Positions 11,932-23,230 of a DNA stretch of 64,000 bases are shown piece by piece. The first letter of the stretch is position 1. Every line of letters begins with the position of its first letter. Source of the stretch: Artocarpus heterophyllus (lineage: Eukaryota; Streptophyta; Magnoliopsida; Rosales; Moraceae); NCBI GenBank assembly GCA_025403435.1, contig CM046341.1, positions 23,348,908-23,412,907 of the forward strand, written 5' to 3'. The notes under the pieces were generated by a model, which worked only from the letters and a program-made list of their open reading frames with translations, searched no databases and was not told the DNA's origin. The translations under genes were made by a program, and so were the position numbers.

Positions 11932-13285
11932 TGTTAGACATGTCTGCCCTAAGGAGTAAAAATGTAATATGTTTTTAGAGACATTTTTATCAATAAAGAG
12001 TCTATGCATTATTCATATACCAAAATTGTTGTCCTCTTTATGTTTATATTTGTTGAATGTATGATAAGTAAACAAAAGTCTAAGACTGTCGATCTAAACC
12101 TTTAAAACATGCATAGGATTGATAGATTATGCGAAAGACATGATTCTAAAGGTAACGGTATAAATTATAAGATCCACAATCGAGGAAATTAAGTTGGACA
12201 CTTCATTCATGCAAAGATTGTTATGTTGTTTATATCCCTAACGGGAGATGGTTTATCTTAGCTATCGTAGGTGGACTCTGCGAATAGAAACATTTGTGCA
12301 TTGTCATAGGTGACGATGTATTGGATCGGGACATAAAGAGAAATTGATTTGGATTAATAATTCTGTCTCGGCAAATCAATTCACTTTAGACAATCATATT
12401 TATTGTATCTTAATCCTGAGATGAATAGTGGGCCCATTGTCTTGGCTTATGTCATTTGATGTACCAAAGGGTGACATCCATACTTTATGTTGGTACGCAT
12501 GCCGGTATGTTGGAGACTTGACTCTTGATAGCATAGACCTATTATTCATAGATACGGAATCCAAAGCTCCTCTCTAGGAGTCAATGATATGCTCTTATAT
12601 GCGTTATCCTGTAATTGAAAGACTAGAGCGCTCAACCATTTAGATACATAAGTGTAACCGAATGGTATATTGTCTTTGGATAGTATTTTTTCCAATAGTA
12701 AGATAATGGAACAAATGAGAAAAATAATAAGGAAGGTAAGGCAGAATTTATTTTTAAGCCAATTATGGATATCCTATAGGAATAGATACATTATGATATA
12801 TCATGGATACTTTGCTATTCAGGCTTCGTAATTTTATATAGTTCGAGAGTGCAGTTTTAAGCTTTTAGTAGAGTAGCATTAGAGTTGATAATTATGAAAT
12901 ATATATTTGGGATATTAGGTTTCATAAGTATCAGGAGCTTTAACTATATAGGTCCATCAGGTCCCCTTTGCTAGCTCATAATAAATCCTGTAATGATACA
13001 GCGTGCTTTTTCAATAAATTGATGACTTATATTAAATTATCAGATTGGTTAAAATTTGATAGGATTAGATAATTCATGTTTGTTTATCGGTTGAATTAAT
13101 TTTGTGAAAATTAATTCAAGACAAACTTGTTGAATTATGTAAAATATTTATTTTCCTAGAAATTATTTAGATATGGTTGTTTTAATCAGATAACTTCTCT
13201 ATTAGGTTATTTGAATTAAAATAGTGGCTTTATCTAAAGAATTTAGGGTGGAAAATAAAAGATTCATACAGATTATTTATTGTAA

Positions 13286-13365
13286 GTTCAGTTGAACAAT
13301 CTTTAGGTTCGGCCTTTCGATGTAGTAAGTTCAAGAGGCCGATCTGCCAGTTCGACCTATCGACC
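13286..13365 (+). promoter_or_regulatory. Cluster of GGCAGGCCGA-type dyad motifs in copia U3
   Basis: Four degenerate copies of a TTCGGC/GGCCGA dyad sit at roughly 20-25 bp spacing, about 110-190 bp upstream of the TATA box. The equivalent cluster is present in the B 3' LTR (28024-28105), the A 3' LTR (34139-34225), solo LTR G (42096-42180, inverted) and, reduced, in J (57945-57975). Position and dyad symmetry suggest binding sites for a transcription factor. No factor is assigned. Confidence 0.5.
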
Positions 13366-13470
13366 AAATGATAATCTAGTCACACGTTTTTATGTGATTT
13401 TATCAGATATTGATCTAGATTTGAATTTTTGAGGCCTTGTCTGATAATAACCAACCAGGGGGACGACTTC

Positions 13471-13480
13471 TATAAATAGG
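13471..13480 (+). promoter_or_regulatory. TATA box of element B 5' LTR
   Basis: TATAAATAGG is followed by GAGTGAGACT. The same block occurs in G (minus, 41981-41989) and J (minus, 57821-57829). In the B 3' LTR it has decayed to TAGAAATAGG near 28207. Confidence 0.7.
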
Positions 13481-13872
13481 GAGTGAGACTGAAAGGTTAT
13501 TTAGATTAGTTGAGAGATTAAGAGTGAGCACTCTATATTGTGAGCATTTGAAACTCGCTTAAAGAGCTATTATTTACAAATTACGAACGGTAGTTCTAGG
13601 TATTTCTCAATTGATTGGAAGGAGAGTCATTGGGGAAGAGTTGTACGACGTGTGCCTACACGCACTTCGATCGTGGATAAAGAATAGCAAAGAAGACTAG
13701 TTGGTTGAGGCTTTACAGGATTACCCTTCTCTTCACAGATTACAGAAGCTCTTAGTATATAAGATTAGTAAGATCTAGTTAATTTATACATATAGCGAAT
13801 CAAACTTGTATTTCAAAAAATATTTTGGTATAAAAATTTTAAAATTTTTGTTGCTTAATATTTTTCCAACCG

Positions 13873-13890
13873 TTGGTATCAAAGCCAGGT
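13873..13890 (+). other. Element B primer-binding site
   Basis: GTTGGTATCAAAGCCAGG directly follows the LTR. It matches the usual plant initiator-Met tRNA primer site TGGTATCAGAGC with one change in the core. Confidence 0.8.
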
Positions 13891-15526
13891 TTTTACCAAA
13901 ATTTACAAGTTTGTAATCATGCTATATGAATAAATTATGTGATCTTGGTTTCTCCTATGCTTGAATTTAATATTTTAGAGAGTTGGTACTTTAGGGTTTC
14001 TATATATTTATGTTGTCATAGAATATAAGGTAAATATTTATTAATTAATTATGGCTGATTAAATTATTATTTAATTATTAATTAATTTATGCTAGTTATG
14101 GTTCCTTAGAGTTTAAAATGTGTATCTAGGTTTTTCATGCAATTAGACGGCAGTCTATCATCACCGTCTAGGAATTATTCTTTCCTTTTAAATTTGTACG
14201 GATTTTGTAATTAAATAATCATTTGGAGAAGACGGATCTAGAAGATAAATGATAGCATTCCACAGGTATTTCTTGAGTCTCTAATTTTTATGTTTTTGAA
14301 TTGTTGAAAATAAGATTGAAAAACTGTATAAAAACTATATTTTCTAGAAGTCGTGATTTTCGCTCAGTCAGCAAGCTAAATTACCAGGTTTGGCAGGTCG
14401 AACCTCAAGCTATCCATGGGGCAGAATTCTGATGATTCTGGCGACAGACCAAACTTTCAAGTTCGGCAAGCCGATCTATCATGATCGGCAGGCCAACTTG
14501 TGAGGTTCAGTAGGCCAAAGGGTCATGACCAGTAAGCCGATTACACAGATCGACATGTCTGCAGAGAGCTATGAATTTTACGAAAAGGTGCATTTTTTAG
14601 TATAGTTTTGATTTTATTTTTGAGACAATTCTAAGAAACATTAAATTGGGATATTACCAGAAATATAGAGTATTCAATCTATGCGGGATTGAAGACTTGA
14701 AGATTAATAATATATGAAAAATAATACAATTTAAAGATTCAAGGATGAAGAATCTATAATATGTTTTGATTTATCTCTTGTTATCTTGACTTTCTTTTCT
14801 CTAGGATGGGACCATTATATTGCAGTTATTTTTAATTATTTTGCTTTGTGGCTTTGCATGATTGCTTTGCTTGTCTGCGTTATAATGTGATTTGCCATGT
14901 ATGCTGATAACATGTCATATAGAATAGGGAATGCACTCGTTAAAAATTGTTCATGCATGCTTTTAAAATAAAACCTTGATTTTAAAAGATTGAGCGGGAG
15001 AAGGTTTTTGAAAAGAGGACCTACAACTTTCATCATTGGTCCATAGGTAGCACATGGTTCTTCCGACCCCTAGGAAGAGACTCCATTATGTACCAGGTTG
15101 GATCTCTAAGAGGATAAGGTATTTTAGCGTGATTTATCATTGCACACCCCTAGGTGGTGATTATAAATCATGGATAAAATATTGAAATGATGGTTATACA
15201 CTCATTTTGATTTTATTATTAACCTCCTTTAGGAGCTCTATTAATAAAATTAATGACCGAAGAAATGATTATTAATATATGCTAGATCATACGGTCCTAG
15301 ATTTCATATATTAATCAGGATGGGATCCCTATTCCTAATTGAAGTTGGCAAGTCTCCCCTAGGCAGCTTGTTCAATTTTGAGTTAGAAATTATCATTGTA
15401 AGGTTGTAATATTTTCAAGGTTTCGACACATAAACACATTGTATGTTTTATATGATTGTGTTATCTTACTAAATATTATATTATGTTTGCCTATGTTTGG
15501 TATATGATTCTTTATTGTAGATTAAA
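13891..15526 (+). other. Element B untranslated 5' leader
   Basis: This 1.6-kb stretch between the primer site and gag has no gene. It has a second dyad-motif cluster (about 14363-14560) with at least six variants of CGGCAAGCC/GGCAGGCC. A CCTAGGAGCTCTATTAAT-like segment near 15230 is conserved in the leaders of A, D and J. Confidence 0.75.
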
Positions 15527-17477
15527 ATGTCTAAAAACTCTTTATCATCGATACTTAAAAAAAACCAATTAACCGGTGAGAAATTTAATGATTGGAAACG
15601 GAACCTAAATATCATCCTACCCTTTGAGAAACTAAAATTTGTGCTAACAACTCCGTGTCCTCCCAAGCCTATGGGAGATTCCAATAATGAGCAAATCCAA
15701 GTGTATGATCACTAAAAAGATGCTAATGATCAGGCCCGTTGTTATGTTATAGTTAGCATGAATAACGTGTTGTGGGCTCAACATGAAGATTATAAGACTA
15801 CGAAGCAGAACTTGGATAATCTTGAAGACATGTTTGGAGGCCAAGCCCTAACAAAACGACAAGGGGCACTTTAGAAACTTCTAAACTACAAACAAAGGCT
15901 GGGGACGTCTATGAAGGAGCATATGATGTTGGTCAAGGGTTTCCTCGCTAAGGCTCAACCCAATGGAGCTGACATTGATGTTGAAACATAGATAACTATA
16001 GTCTTTAAGACTCTATCTAAGGAATTTACTCCGTTTAAAGCTTTTTTTAATTTGAGTAATAGATGGACATGACCTTAATTGAGTTAATGAATCAGTTACA
16101 AGAGTTTGAAAATCTGATCAGGGAAACTCCTACTAGTGGTGAGGCTAACTTGGCAACTGCCTTTGGTTTCAATCCCAACCCTAGGAATGAAAGAAGCAAC
16201 GGGCTAAGAACAGAAAGTCTTCTATTCCTGGAAATGACAAGAACAAAAAGAAGAAAAAAAAGAACCTAAAGACGCTCAAGTGCTTTTTCTATGGGAAGGT
16301 CGGGCACATAAAAAAAAATTGCAAAGACTTCCTTTCCCGAGGAGGTAGGTGTGATCTTTTGGTTATTGAAACTTGTTTGGTTAAGGAATCTAGTGACACT
16401 TGGGCTATAGATTTTGGAGCAACTAATCATGTTTGCATTTCTTTACAGGGGTTTAAAGAAACGAGAAGTCTGCTACATGAAGACTTCACGCTTTGAATGG
16501 GCGATGGATCCTTAGTGTTGGCTAAAGCAGTGGGAGACATCCATCTTTACTTTGATAATTATCAGAGTTTAATTTTGTGAGATTTTTTATGTTCCTAAAT
16601 TGAAAAGGAATTTAATTTCTGTAGCTTGTTTATTTAAAGACTTGTATGTAGTTTATTTTAATATTAAAGTGGTGATTCGTAAAAATAAATTCTTTTATCT
16701 GTAATGGATAGATGCAAAATAATCTATATTTTATCAAACCTAAGATAGACTTACTGCTGAACACTGAGGTTAATGATAATAACTCTAAAATACTTAAAAC
16801 TTTTCACTCTAATAAGACTCATCTTTGGCATTTGCGACTAGGTCATATAATCCTAAATTGGATTCCAAGGTTGGTAAGGGATAGACCTTTAAGTCACTTA
16901 AAAGGTGAAATCTATACCACAATGTGAATCTTGTTTAGAGGGTAAAATGACCAAAAGACTATTTGGGTCTAAAAGCAATAGGGCCAAATGGGTTCTAGAA
17001 CTTATACATAGTAATGTTTGTGGATCTATGAACATTTGGGCAGGAGGAGGGTATAAATACTTTGTCACTTTTATTAATGATTACTCAAGGTATGGGTATG
17101 TATACCTAATGCACCACAAAAGTGAAACTTATGAAAAGTTCAGGGAGTTTCAGAATGAAGTAAAAAATAGTTGGGTAGACCCATAAAGGCACTTCGATCC
17201 GATCGAAGAGGTGAATACCTTTCTGATGAGTTCTGGGAACACTTATTAGAGAATGGGATTCTATCCTATTTGACTGCGTCGGGCACTCCACAGCAAAATA
17301 GCGTAGCTGAAAGAAGGAATAGGACTTTGTTGGACATTATTAGGTCCATGATGAGTTATTCATCATTGCCTTTATCCTTTTGGGGATATGCACTACACAC
17401 TATATGTTATCTTTTGATAGTGTGCCTTCAAATCGACTCCTAAATGTCATCACGAGTTGTGGACAAGGAAAAAAACA
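15527..17477 (+). pseudogene. Element B gag, protease and N-terminal integrase (broken)
   Basis: Gag starts MSKNSLSSIL at 15527 and is interrupted by a stop at 15713 and further changes. The UBN2-type gag body (LEDMFGGQAL) spans about 15765-16060. The zinc knuckle near 16281 reads C-F-F-Y...H...C, so its second Cys is Tyr. The protease signature near 16410 reads DFGA rather than DSGA. The GAG-pre-integrase and integrase zinc region (HLRLGH...CESC) lies at about 16820-16940. The integrase core carries NDYSRYG, LRSDRRGEY and AERRNRT, so the catalytic Glu is retained here. The gene stops at 17477, where gypsy E inserted, and resumes at 25167. As a whole it cannot encode a working polyprotein. 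Confidence 0.85.
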
Positions 17478-17732
17478 TCCTTTGTAACACCCACCAATTT
17501 TGATGTAACAGATCATGTTAAGTTAGTATCGATGTTAAGTAAATTTTATTAATAATTTATGTTATATGTTATAATTTATGATCTTAATGTTACTAACTAA
17601 TTATTTCAAGTGTTATGACAGGTGACGACCGCATGGAATCGATGTGCTCAAGTGTTCATGTTAATTTTAATGTATGTTTATTTATGATGAAATGATGACT
17701 AGAATGTTATAATGTATGGTATTTTAAGGACA

Positions 17733-17862
17733 GTTCGGCAGGCCAGACATTCAAGTTCGGTGGGCCAAAAAGTCTGCCAAGAATCGACAGGCTGATGGAA
17801 ACCATTCGCAGGCTAAACTTCATGGAATCGGCAGGCCGAACTGTGCAGTCGGTAGGCCGATG
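17733..17862 (+). promoter_or_regulatory. First dyad-motif cluster in the gypsy LTR (forward)
   Basis: Variants of TTCGGCAGGCC occur about seven times, including TCGGCAGGCCGAACTG around 17829 and TCGGTAGGCCGATG around 17849. The intervening DNA is ordinary. This is the same core as in the copia U3 clusters. The function is unknown. Confidence 0.5.
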
Positions 17863-18444
17863 ATAGCTGATGAGTAGTCAACAGAAATATCTCCAAATTT
17901 ATGGATGAGATAATTACGTTGATTGGACGGTTTAATGTGATTAATTGGAATAATTTTATCATTTAAGGAAAGAAATTGTTTGACTTTGCATTGATTGGTA
18001 TTGTTTCCTATTTTTAGAGGGCAAAACATGGTAAGTGATGAATGATTTGTAGACTTTCTCTTGTATCTCCTTCCTCCATGCCAATTAGCCATCATTTAAT
18101 CAGAAAATTTCTGAGAATAATGGTAAAGATAGGCATTCGCATGTACGTTACTTTTTCCCTTTTTATGATAATTTTATTTTCTTTCTCAGACATTTCCTTT
18201 CTTTTTCACTCTCTTTCTATACCTCACGTTTTCTCCTCTCCTTCTTCTCCTTGCTTTTCTGAGAATATTTGAAAGAAAAATTGATAATTTCGTTGGTTGA
18301 ATTCAAGGATTTTGAGAGGAAATTTTTAAGGTAAGAACTCATTTCTTTTGGTGTTTCTGAAAAGCATTTTTCATTCTCAATTCGTCTGTAGTATCTTTGT
18401 CTTGGAATTGTATTTTGTTTTGAATTTTTAATATGATGTTCATA

Positions 18445-18815
18445 TGTGTGTTATGTTAATGTTCTTTCAAGTTTCAAGTCATTTTGAATTTTCTAAATTA
18501 AGTTATGAATTTTCTATCCTCTACCACTTATAGTAAAATATTGTTGTTTGAAAAGTTTAGCTATGATGCATGAAAATGTGATGTTCGTTCAAGGGGTAAA
18601 TATGCTTTGTTGGTAATGTTTTGATGAGTGTTATGTTAATGTTATGTTAATGTGTGTTATGTTAATGTTCTTCCAAGTTTCAAGTCATTTTGAATTTTCT
18701 AAATTAAGTTATGAATTTTCTATCCTCTACCACTCACAGTAAAATATTGCTGTTTGAAAAGTTTGGCTATAATGCATGAAAATGTGATGTTCTTTCGAGG
18801 GGTAAATATGCTTTG
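18445..18815 (+). repeat. 206-bp tandem duplication inside the E 5' LTR
   Basis: A unit starting TGTGTGTTATGTTAATGTTC at 18445 is repeated from 18651. The second copy continues into unique LTR sequence, while the first has a short internal deletion near 18611. Confidence 0.75.
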
Positions 18816-20146
18816 TTTGCTACAAAATTTAGTAAGAATGTTCATGTATATGTTATGTTATGGACTGCAAAGTTTGGCAATGTTTTGATGAGTGAATTAT
18901 ATGTTATGAAATTTCTATGAGATTAGGTTAAGAAAATTGTTTTAACAATGTTAATTTTGGACTTTTATCTTATGTGATATTCTATATGTTTAAATGATTT
19001 TATTAATGATGAAATAATTTTATGATATTGAAATGTATGATAATAAGATGCTAGTATGAATTTTAAAATTAAAATATATGTATTTTAATTGTTAGAAAAT
19101 GTTTTCAAAAGATTACTCACTACCTTGTTATTATTGTTGACAGATTTCATGTTTGAAATGTGTGGGTTGTCTTTGATGATGATAGTTATAGATGCATGTT
19201 ATGAATTATGTTTGTATGAGATGAATATATATGTGATGTAATATGAATGAATGTTATATTCTATGATAATAAGTATTAATTTTATTTGTATTTTTTTAAG
19301 TGAAAAAATGGTATGAACACACAAAGGAACAAGCACATCGAGACCGCGACGTCGTCACCAATTCATATAAGGTTAAGTAAGCTAGCTTTTAAAGTAAGTA
19401 CATTCTCACCTGCAACATGATGTGTTTTTAAAGGTTTGATGTTATGTTCATGATGATATTATGATGATTTTATGATAATTTCCTTAAAGCGTTTCTTATG
19501 AAAGATTTTTATGATTTAAAGTTATGCATGTCTGATTATGGAAAATTTCAAAGCATGAAAGTTATGTATATATGTATCACCTAATATATGTTGCACACCA
19601 ATGTTATGATATGATTTCATGTTTGGTTTAGGGTTAGCTACCCTTCTCCTCTCATGACGGCGCGCCTATAATGATGATTATGGTGCAACACTTGGGCCCT
19701 TAAGATAAAATGGAATAAGTTTGAATATGGTCATGTAATGAAAGATATGTTTCTATGAGAATGTGCTTAATGTACTATCATGATATGATGATGATGATGT
19801 TTATGAGATGTTTTTAAATTATGAGAATTATATGTACTTACTAAGCTTTAGCTTATTCAAGTTTATGTCATGTTGCAGATAAGGGTAAGAAGGTCATGGA
19901 TTAGGCGGAGGACATGGGAAGGCGTGTGAGCATATGAAAGATTAATTGTAACCGGAAGAACGCCAATGAAGCAAATTTTATGATTTAAGTTATGGTTTAC
20001 TACTTGGACATATTTTTATGACAAGTTTTAAAGAATACAAGAACTATGTTTTAATATTTTATTTTATCATGTTCAGAATTTGAACTTCTGCATTTTGGAA
20101 AGTTGAATTTGTCTTAAAATTAAGTTTTCTAAAGGTTTTTGGCTCT

Positions 20147-20345
20147 GTCGGCCTGCCGAACATCATTGGTCGGCATGCCGATGAAAGTAAGTTCGGCCTG
20201 CCGATCTCATTTTTAGCCTGCCGAACTTTGAAAGTCTTTAAACCTTGTTTTGCTGAGCCTCTGTCGGCCTGCCGGTTGAAGAACTCCAGCCTGTCGACCT
20301 TATTCAATTGGGCCTGTTGAAGTCCCAAGTTCGGCCTGCCGAACT
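20147..20345 (-). promoter_or_regulatory. Second dyad-motif cluster in the gypsy LTR (inverted)
   Basis: At least eight GGCCTGCCGA-type copies occur in 200 bp. The last (20328-20345) is a perfect 8-bp dyad around a 2-bp centre, AGTTCGGCCTGCCGAACT. The E 3' LTR keeps the cluster at about 24714-24895 but has lost at least one unit. The orientation is opposite to the first cluster. Confidence 0.55.
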
Positions 20346-20619
20346 ATGAGAGCAAATAGTTTATAAACGATGTCATGTGATATGAGGTATGATTTTACAA
20401 TTTGGTATATCTATTTTATTAAAGCAAGTTTATGATTAATTTAAAGTATAATTGAATTAATTATGGTACGGAATAAGTTAATGAATGTTGTAAAAAAAAA
20501 AGTTTGTATGGATCCTGGTTATGTTTTCCTTAACTATGTTTATATTTAAAGTTCAATTAAGTATGTAATGTATGAATGTAATGACATCTGTGACGTCCGT
20601 AATGGGGGCGTTACAGGCT

Positions 20620-20633
20620 TTGGTATTAGAGAG
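20620..20633 (+). other. Element E primer-binding site
   Basis: TTGGTATTAGAGAG stands four bases after the LTR end and resembles the initiator-Met tRNA site TGGTATCAGAGC with substitutions. A short leader runs to the gag ATG at 20830. Confidence 0.65.
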
Positions 20634-20829
20634 AATTTTCAATTACAATTCATATCACCACACATCGATCCAAGTTCTCCAAGTAAGTTTGATTTAAAAG
20701 AAGATGTTTTGAGCAAGTATGATGATAAGATTAAGGTTTAGATGTTTAACGATTAATGATCTAGTAGTGAAGACCTGTCTCATATTAGAGGATTATTTCT
20801 AAGTTCCTAATTCTTTTAGGAGAGTAACG

Positions 20830-21927
20830 ATGGACGGTCACAGAAGAATGCAAACACGTACCCAGACCAACGAAAGGCTTATGACCATGATCGCCGAGCT
20901 GCAGAGGCAACTTGAGGATCAAAGAAGAGAAATTGCTGCGTTAAGGACCAATGACCAGAATGATGATCGATGAGGCAATGACGTGCCTCCCCCTCCTCTG
21001 CAGCCACCAGTTAATGAAGTCCCAGTTCCTACTAAACTAAGAATGGCCTATCAGGAACCTTTTCTAGTCAGATGGAAGAGGGTTAAGCCAGCAGACGTCA
21101 AGGGTTCAAAGGACACGTCAGTCGCACAAGGATGGTTGAAGACGATTGAAGCCACCTTAAGACTCATGGATTTCACGGACAATGAAAAGGTCCTCTGTGC
21201 CTCATACTGCCTTACCATGGAGGCTAGAATTTGGTGGGATGGCATCGAACAGAGCAGTTATGTTGAAGAGATGTCATGGGAAGACTTTGTTCATGAGTTC
21301 AACATGAAGTTCTTCCATATGAACATCACAAGGAAGCATTATGAGGAGTTTGAAAGCTTGCGCCAAGGGGATATGTCAGTTACTGATGTGGTAACAAAGT
21401 TTGACCAGCTTGCTCGCCTATGCGCAGGAATGGTATGGATGAAAATGAAAAGGTCAGAAGGCTAATCAAGGTCCTCAGGCCTGAAATTGCTGCTATTGTT
21501 GATGGGACAAGTCCACCTAGGACTCAAGAGCAGGTTGTCTTGAGAGTCCAGCGTGCAGAATTGCACTTGTCCAAACTAAGAAGGAACCAGCCTTAGTCAG
21601 GCCAACAAGCCAATAATACAAACAATCAGAACCACCCTCCACACAGGAACAACAACAACAACAACAATAACTAGAACTGGAGGAATAACAAGAGGAAGGG
21701 CAATCCTCAAAATCAGCAGGGCCAAGACAACAAGAGGCATAATGATGGTCAGTCCAATAATAATAACAGGCAGTTTCAACCATGTGCTAAATGTGGAAAG
21801 AAACATCCAAGGGAATGCGCTTGGGGACAAACCAATGTTTTATTTGTGGGCGTGAAGACCACTTTGTCAAGAACTGCCCCAAACTTATGAACACCAATGC
21901 CCCTCAAAGAGCTCCTCGTCAAGCCTA
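20830..21927 (+). pseudogene. Element E gag (capsid and zinc knuckles, broken)
   Basis: Gag opens MDGHRRMQTRTQTNERL at 20830. A stop near 20971 interrupts it, then the frame continues through a proline-rich segment and the retrotransposon gag domain (ARIWWDGIEQ, WEDFVHEFNMKFF, EFESLRQGDMSVTDV; about 21020-21420). A frameshift follows near 21430. An asparagine-rich tract leads to two CCHC-type knuckles (CAKCGKKHPREC, about 21783, and CFICGREDHFVKNC, about 21840) lying in different frames. In an intact element this would form the capsid and bind RNA. This copy cannot make it whole. Confidence 0.8.
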
Positions 21928-21937
21928 GCTCCATCAG

Positions 21938-23230
21938 ATGCAAGCTACCCTTGAAGGGCCACTTATCAGTCAAGGGAGACTTGAAGCCCTACCTACGAAT
22001 GCCCGCATCTATGCCATGATGAAAGAACAAGTGGCTGCTGAAGCCTCCAATGTGGTCATAGGTCAGATAACAAGTTTATCTAATGATGTTTATGTCCTTT
22101 TTGATACAGGTGCCACACATTCTTTTGTATCTATGTCATTTGCTAAAAAGTTAGAGGTTCGTTTAGAGCCTATGAGATAGGGATTCACTATGACACTACC
22201 CTCCGAGGAAGTGATATTATCTACGCACTGTCTGCGTACAGTACCCCTATGGATGTCTGATAGGGAACTTTTCGTCGACCTCATTGTGATCGACAAGCAT
22301 GATTATGATATGATTCTTGGGATGAATTTCCTGAGCAAGTATAATGCTTCTATTGAATGCTGGAAACGAAAGGTGATTCTCCATCCAGAAGGTGATCATA
22401 AATTCGTTTATGTTGGAGAGTCCAGAAAGAAACCCAAAATGTTTTTATCTGTAATGAAAGCCAGGAAGTTATTAGCAAGTGGCTGCATGGGCTATCTGGC
22501 GAACACTGTAGACAAAAGCCAAGAAGAAAAGATAAGAATTGAAGATGTGCCTATAGTTCATGAATATGCAGAAGTGTTTCCTGATGATCTGACAAGTCTA
22601 CCGCTAGAAAAAGAAGTCGAATTCAAGATCGAGCTCGCTCTTGGCACCGATCCTATCTCAAAAGCGCCTTACAAAATGGTCTCGGTAGAGTTAAAGGAGC
22701 TTCACACACAATTAAAAGAGCTACTCGATAAAGAATTCATCAGGCCGAGTCACTCACCTTGGGGAGCTCCAGTCTTGTTTGTAAAGAAGAAGGATGGCAC
22801 TATGAGACTCTGCATCGACTATAGAGAGCTGAATAAGGTGACAATCAAGAACAAATACCCGTTGCCTCGAATCGATGATTTGTTTGATCAGCTTAAGGGT
22901 GCATCTGTGTTCTCAAAGATTGATCTACGATTGGGATATCATCAGTTGAAGATTAAAGAAGGAGATATTCCTAAGACAGCCTTCAGATCGAGGTATGGTC
23001 ACTATGAATTTGTGGTTATGCCTTTCGGTCTGACGAATGCACCAACAGCCTTCATGGATTTGATGAACAGGGTATTCAAGGATTTCCTCGATAAATTTGT
23101 TGTTGTATTTATTGATGATATCCTTGTCTATTCAAAGAATCAAGAAGAACATGTGGAGTATTTAAGGATTGTACTGGAGACTTTAAGAAGACACCAGCTA
23201 TATGCAAAGTTTTCTAGGTGTGAGTTTTGT
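21938..23230 (+). pseudogene. Element E protease and partial reverse transcriptase
   Basis: The aspartic protease motif FDTGATHSFVS lies near 22100. A stop at 22178 separates it from a 359-codon open frame. That frame holds the rest of the protease domain and the RT: motifs include [57 protein letters not shown] and the catalytic [11 protein letters not shown] ends abruptly at about 23230, just after KFSRCEFCL, where the sequence becomes LTR. The last codons of the frame are LTR-derived. The thumb, RNase H and integrase are absent. The long frame is otherwise well preserved, in line with a fairly recent insertion. Confidence 0.88.

Larger units (their letters stand above)
11932..13872 (+). 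repeat. Element B 5' LTR
   Basis: This is a full-length 1.94-kb LTR, the same size as solo LTR G and the J LTR. It has a conserved AATAAAG near its start, a dyad-motif cluster at about 13286-13365 and a TATA box at 13471, so the promoter architecture is still readable. It is about 535 bp longer than the 3' copy, which has an internal deletion. Confidence 0.88.
17483..20615 (+). repeat. Element E 5' LTR
   Basis: This 3,133-bp LTR carries two clusters of the GC-rich dyad motif in opposite orientation, at 17733-17862 and 20147-20345, and an internal tandem duplication at 18445-18815. A TTACTAAGCTTTAGC...GCAG segment near 19845-19880 resembles a splice acceptor region, and a similar one occurs in solo LTR H. 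Confidence 0.9.

Noticed and set aside
20059..20328. 89-codon minus-strand frame in the E LTR
   Set aside because: It is produced by the repeated dyad motif and shows no domain.
21517..21783. Cysteine-rich minus-strand frame
   Set aside because: It is antisense to the asparagine-rich (AAC repeat) tract of E gag.
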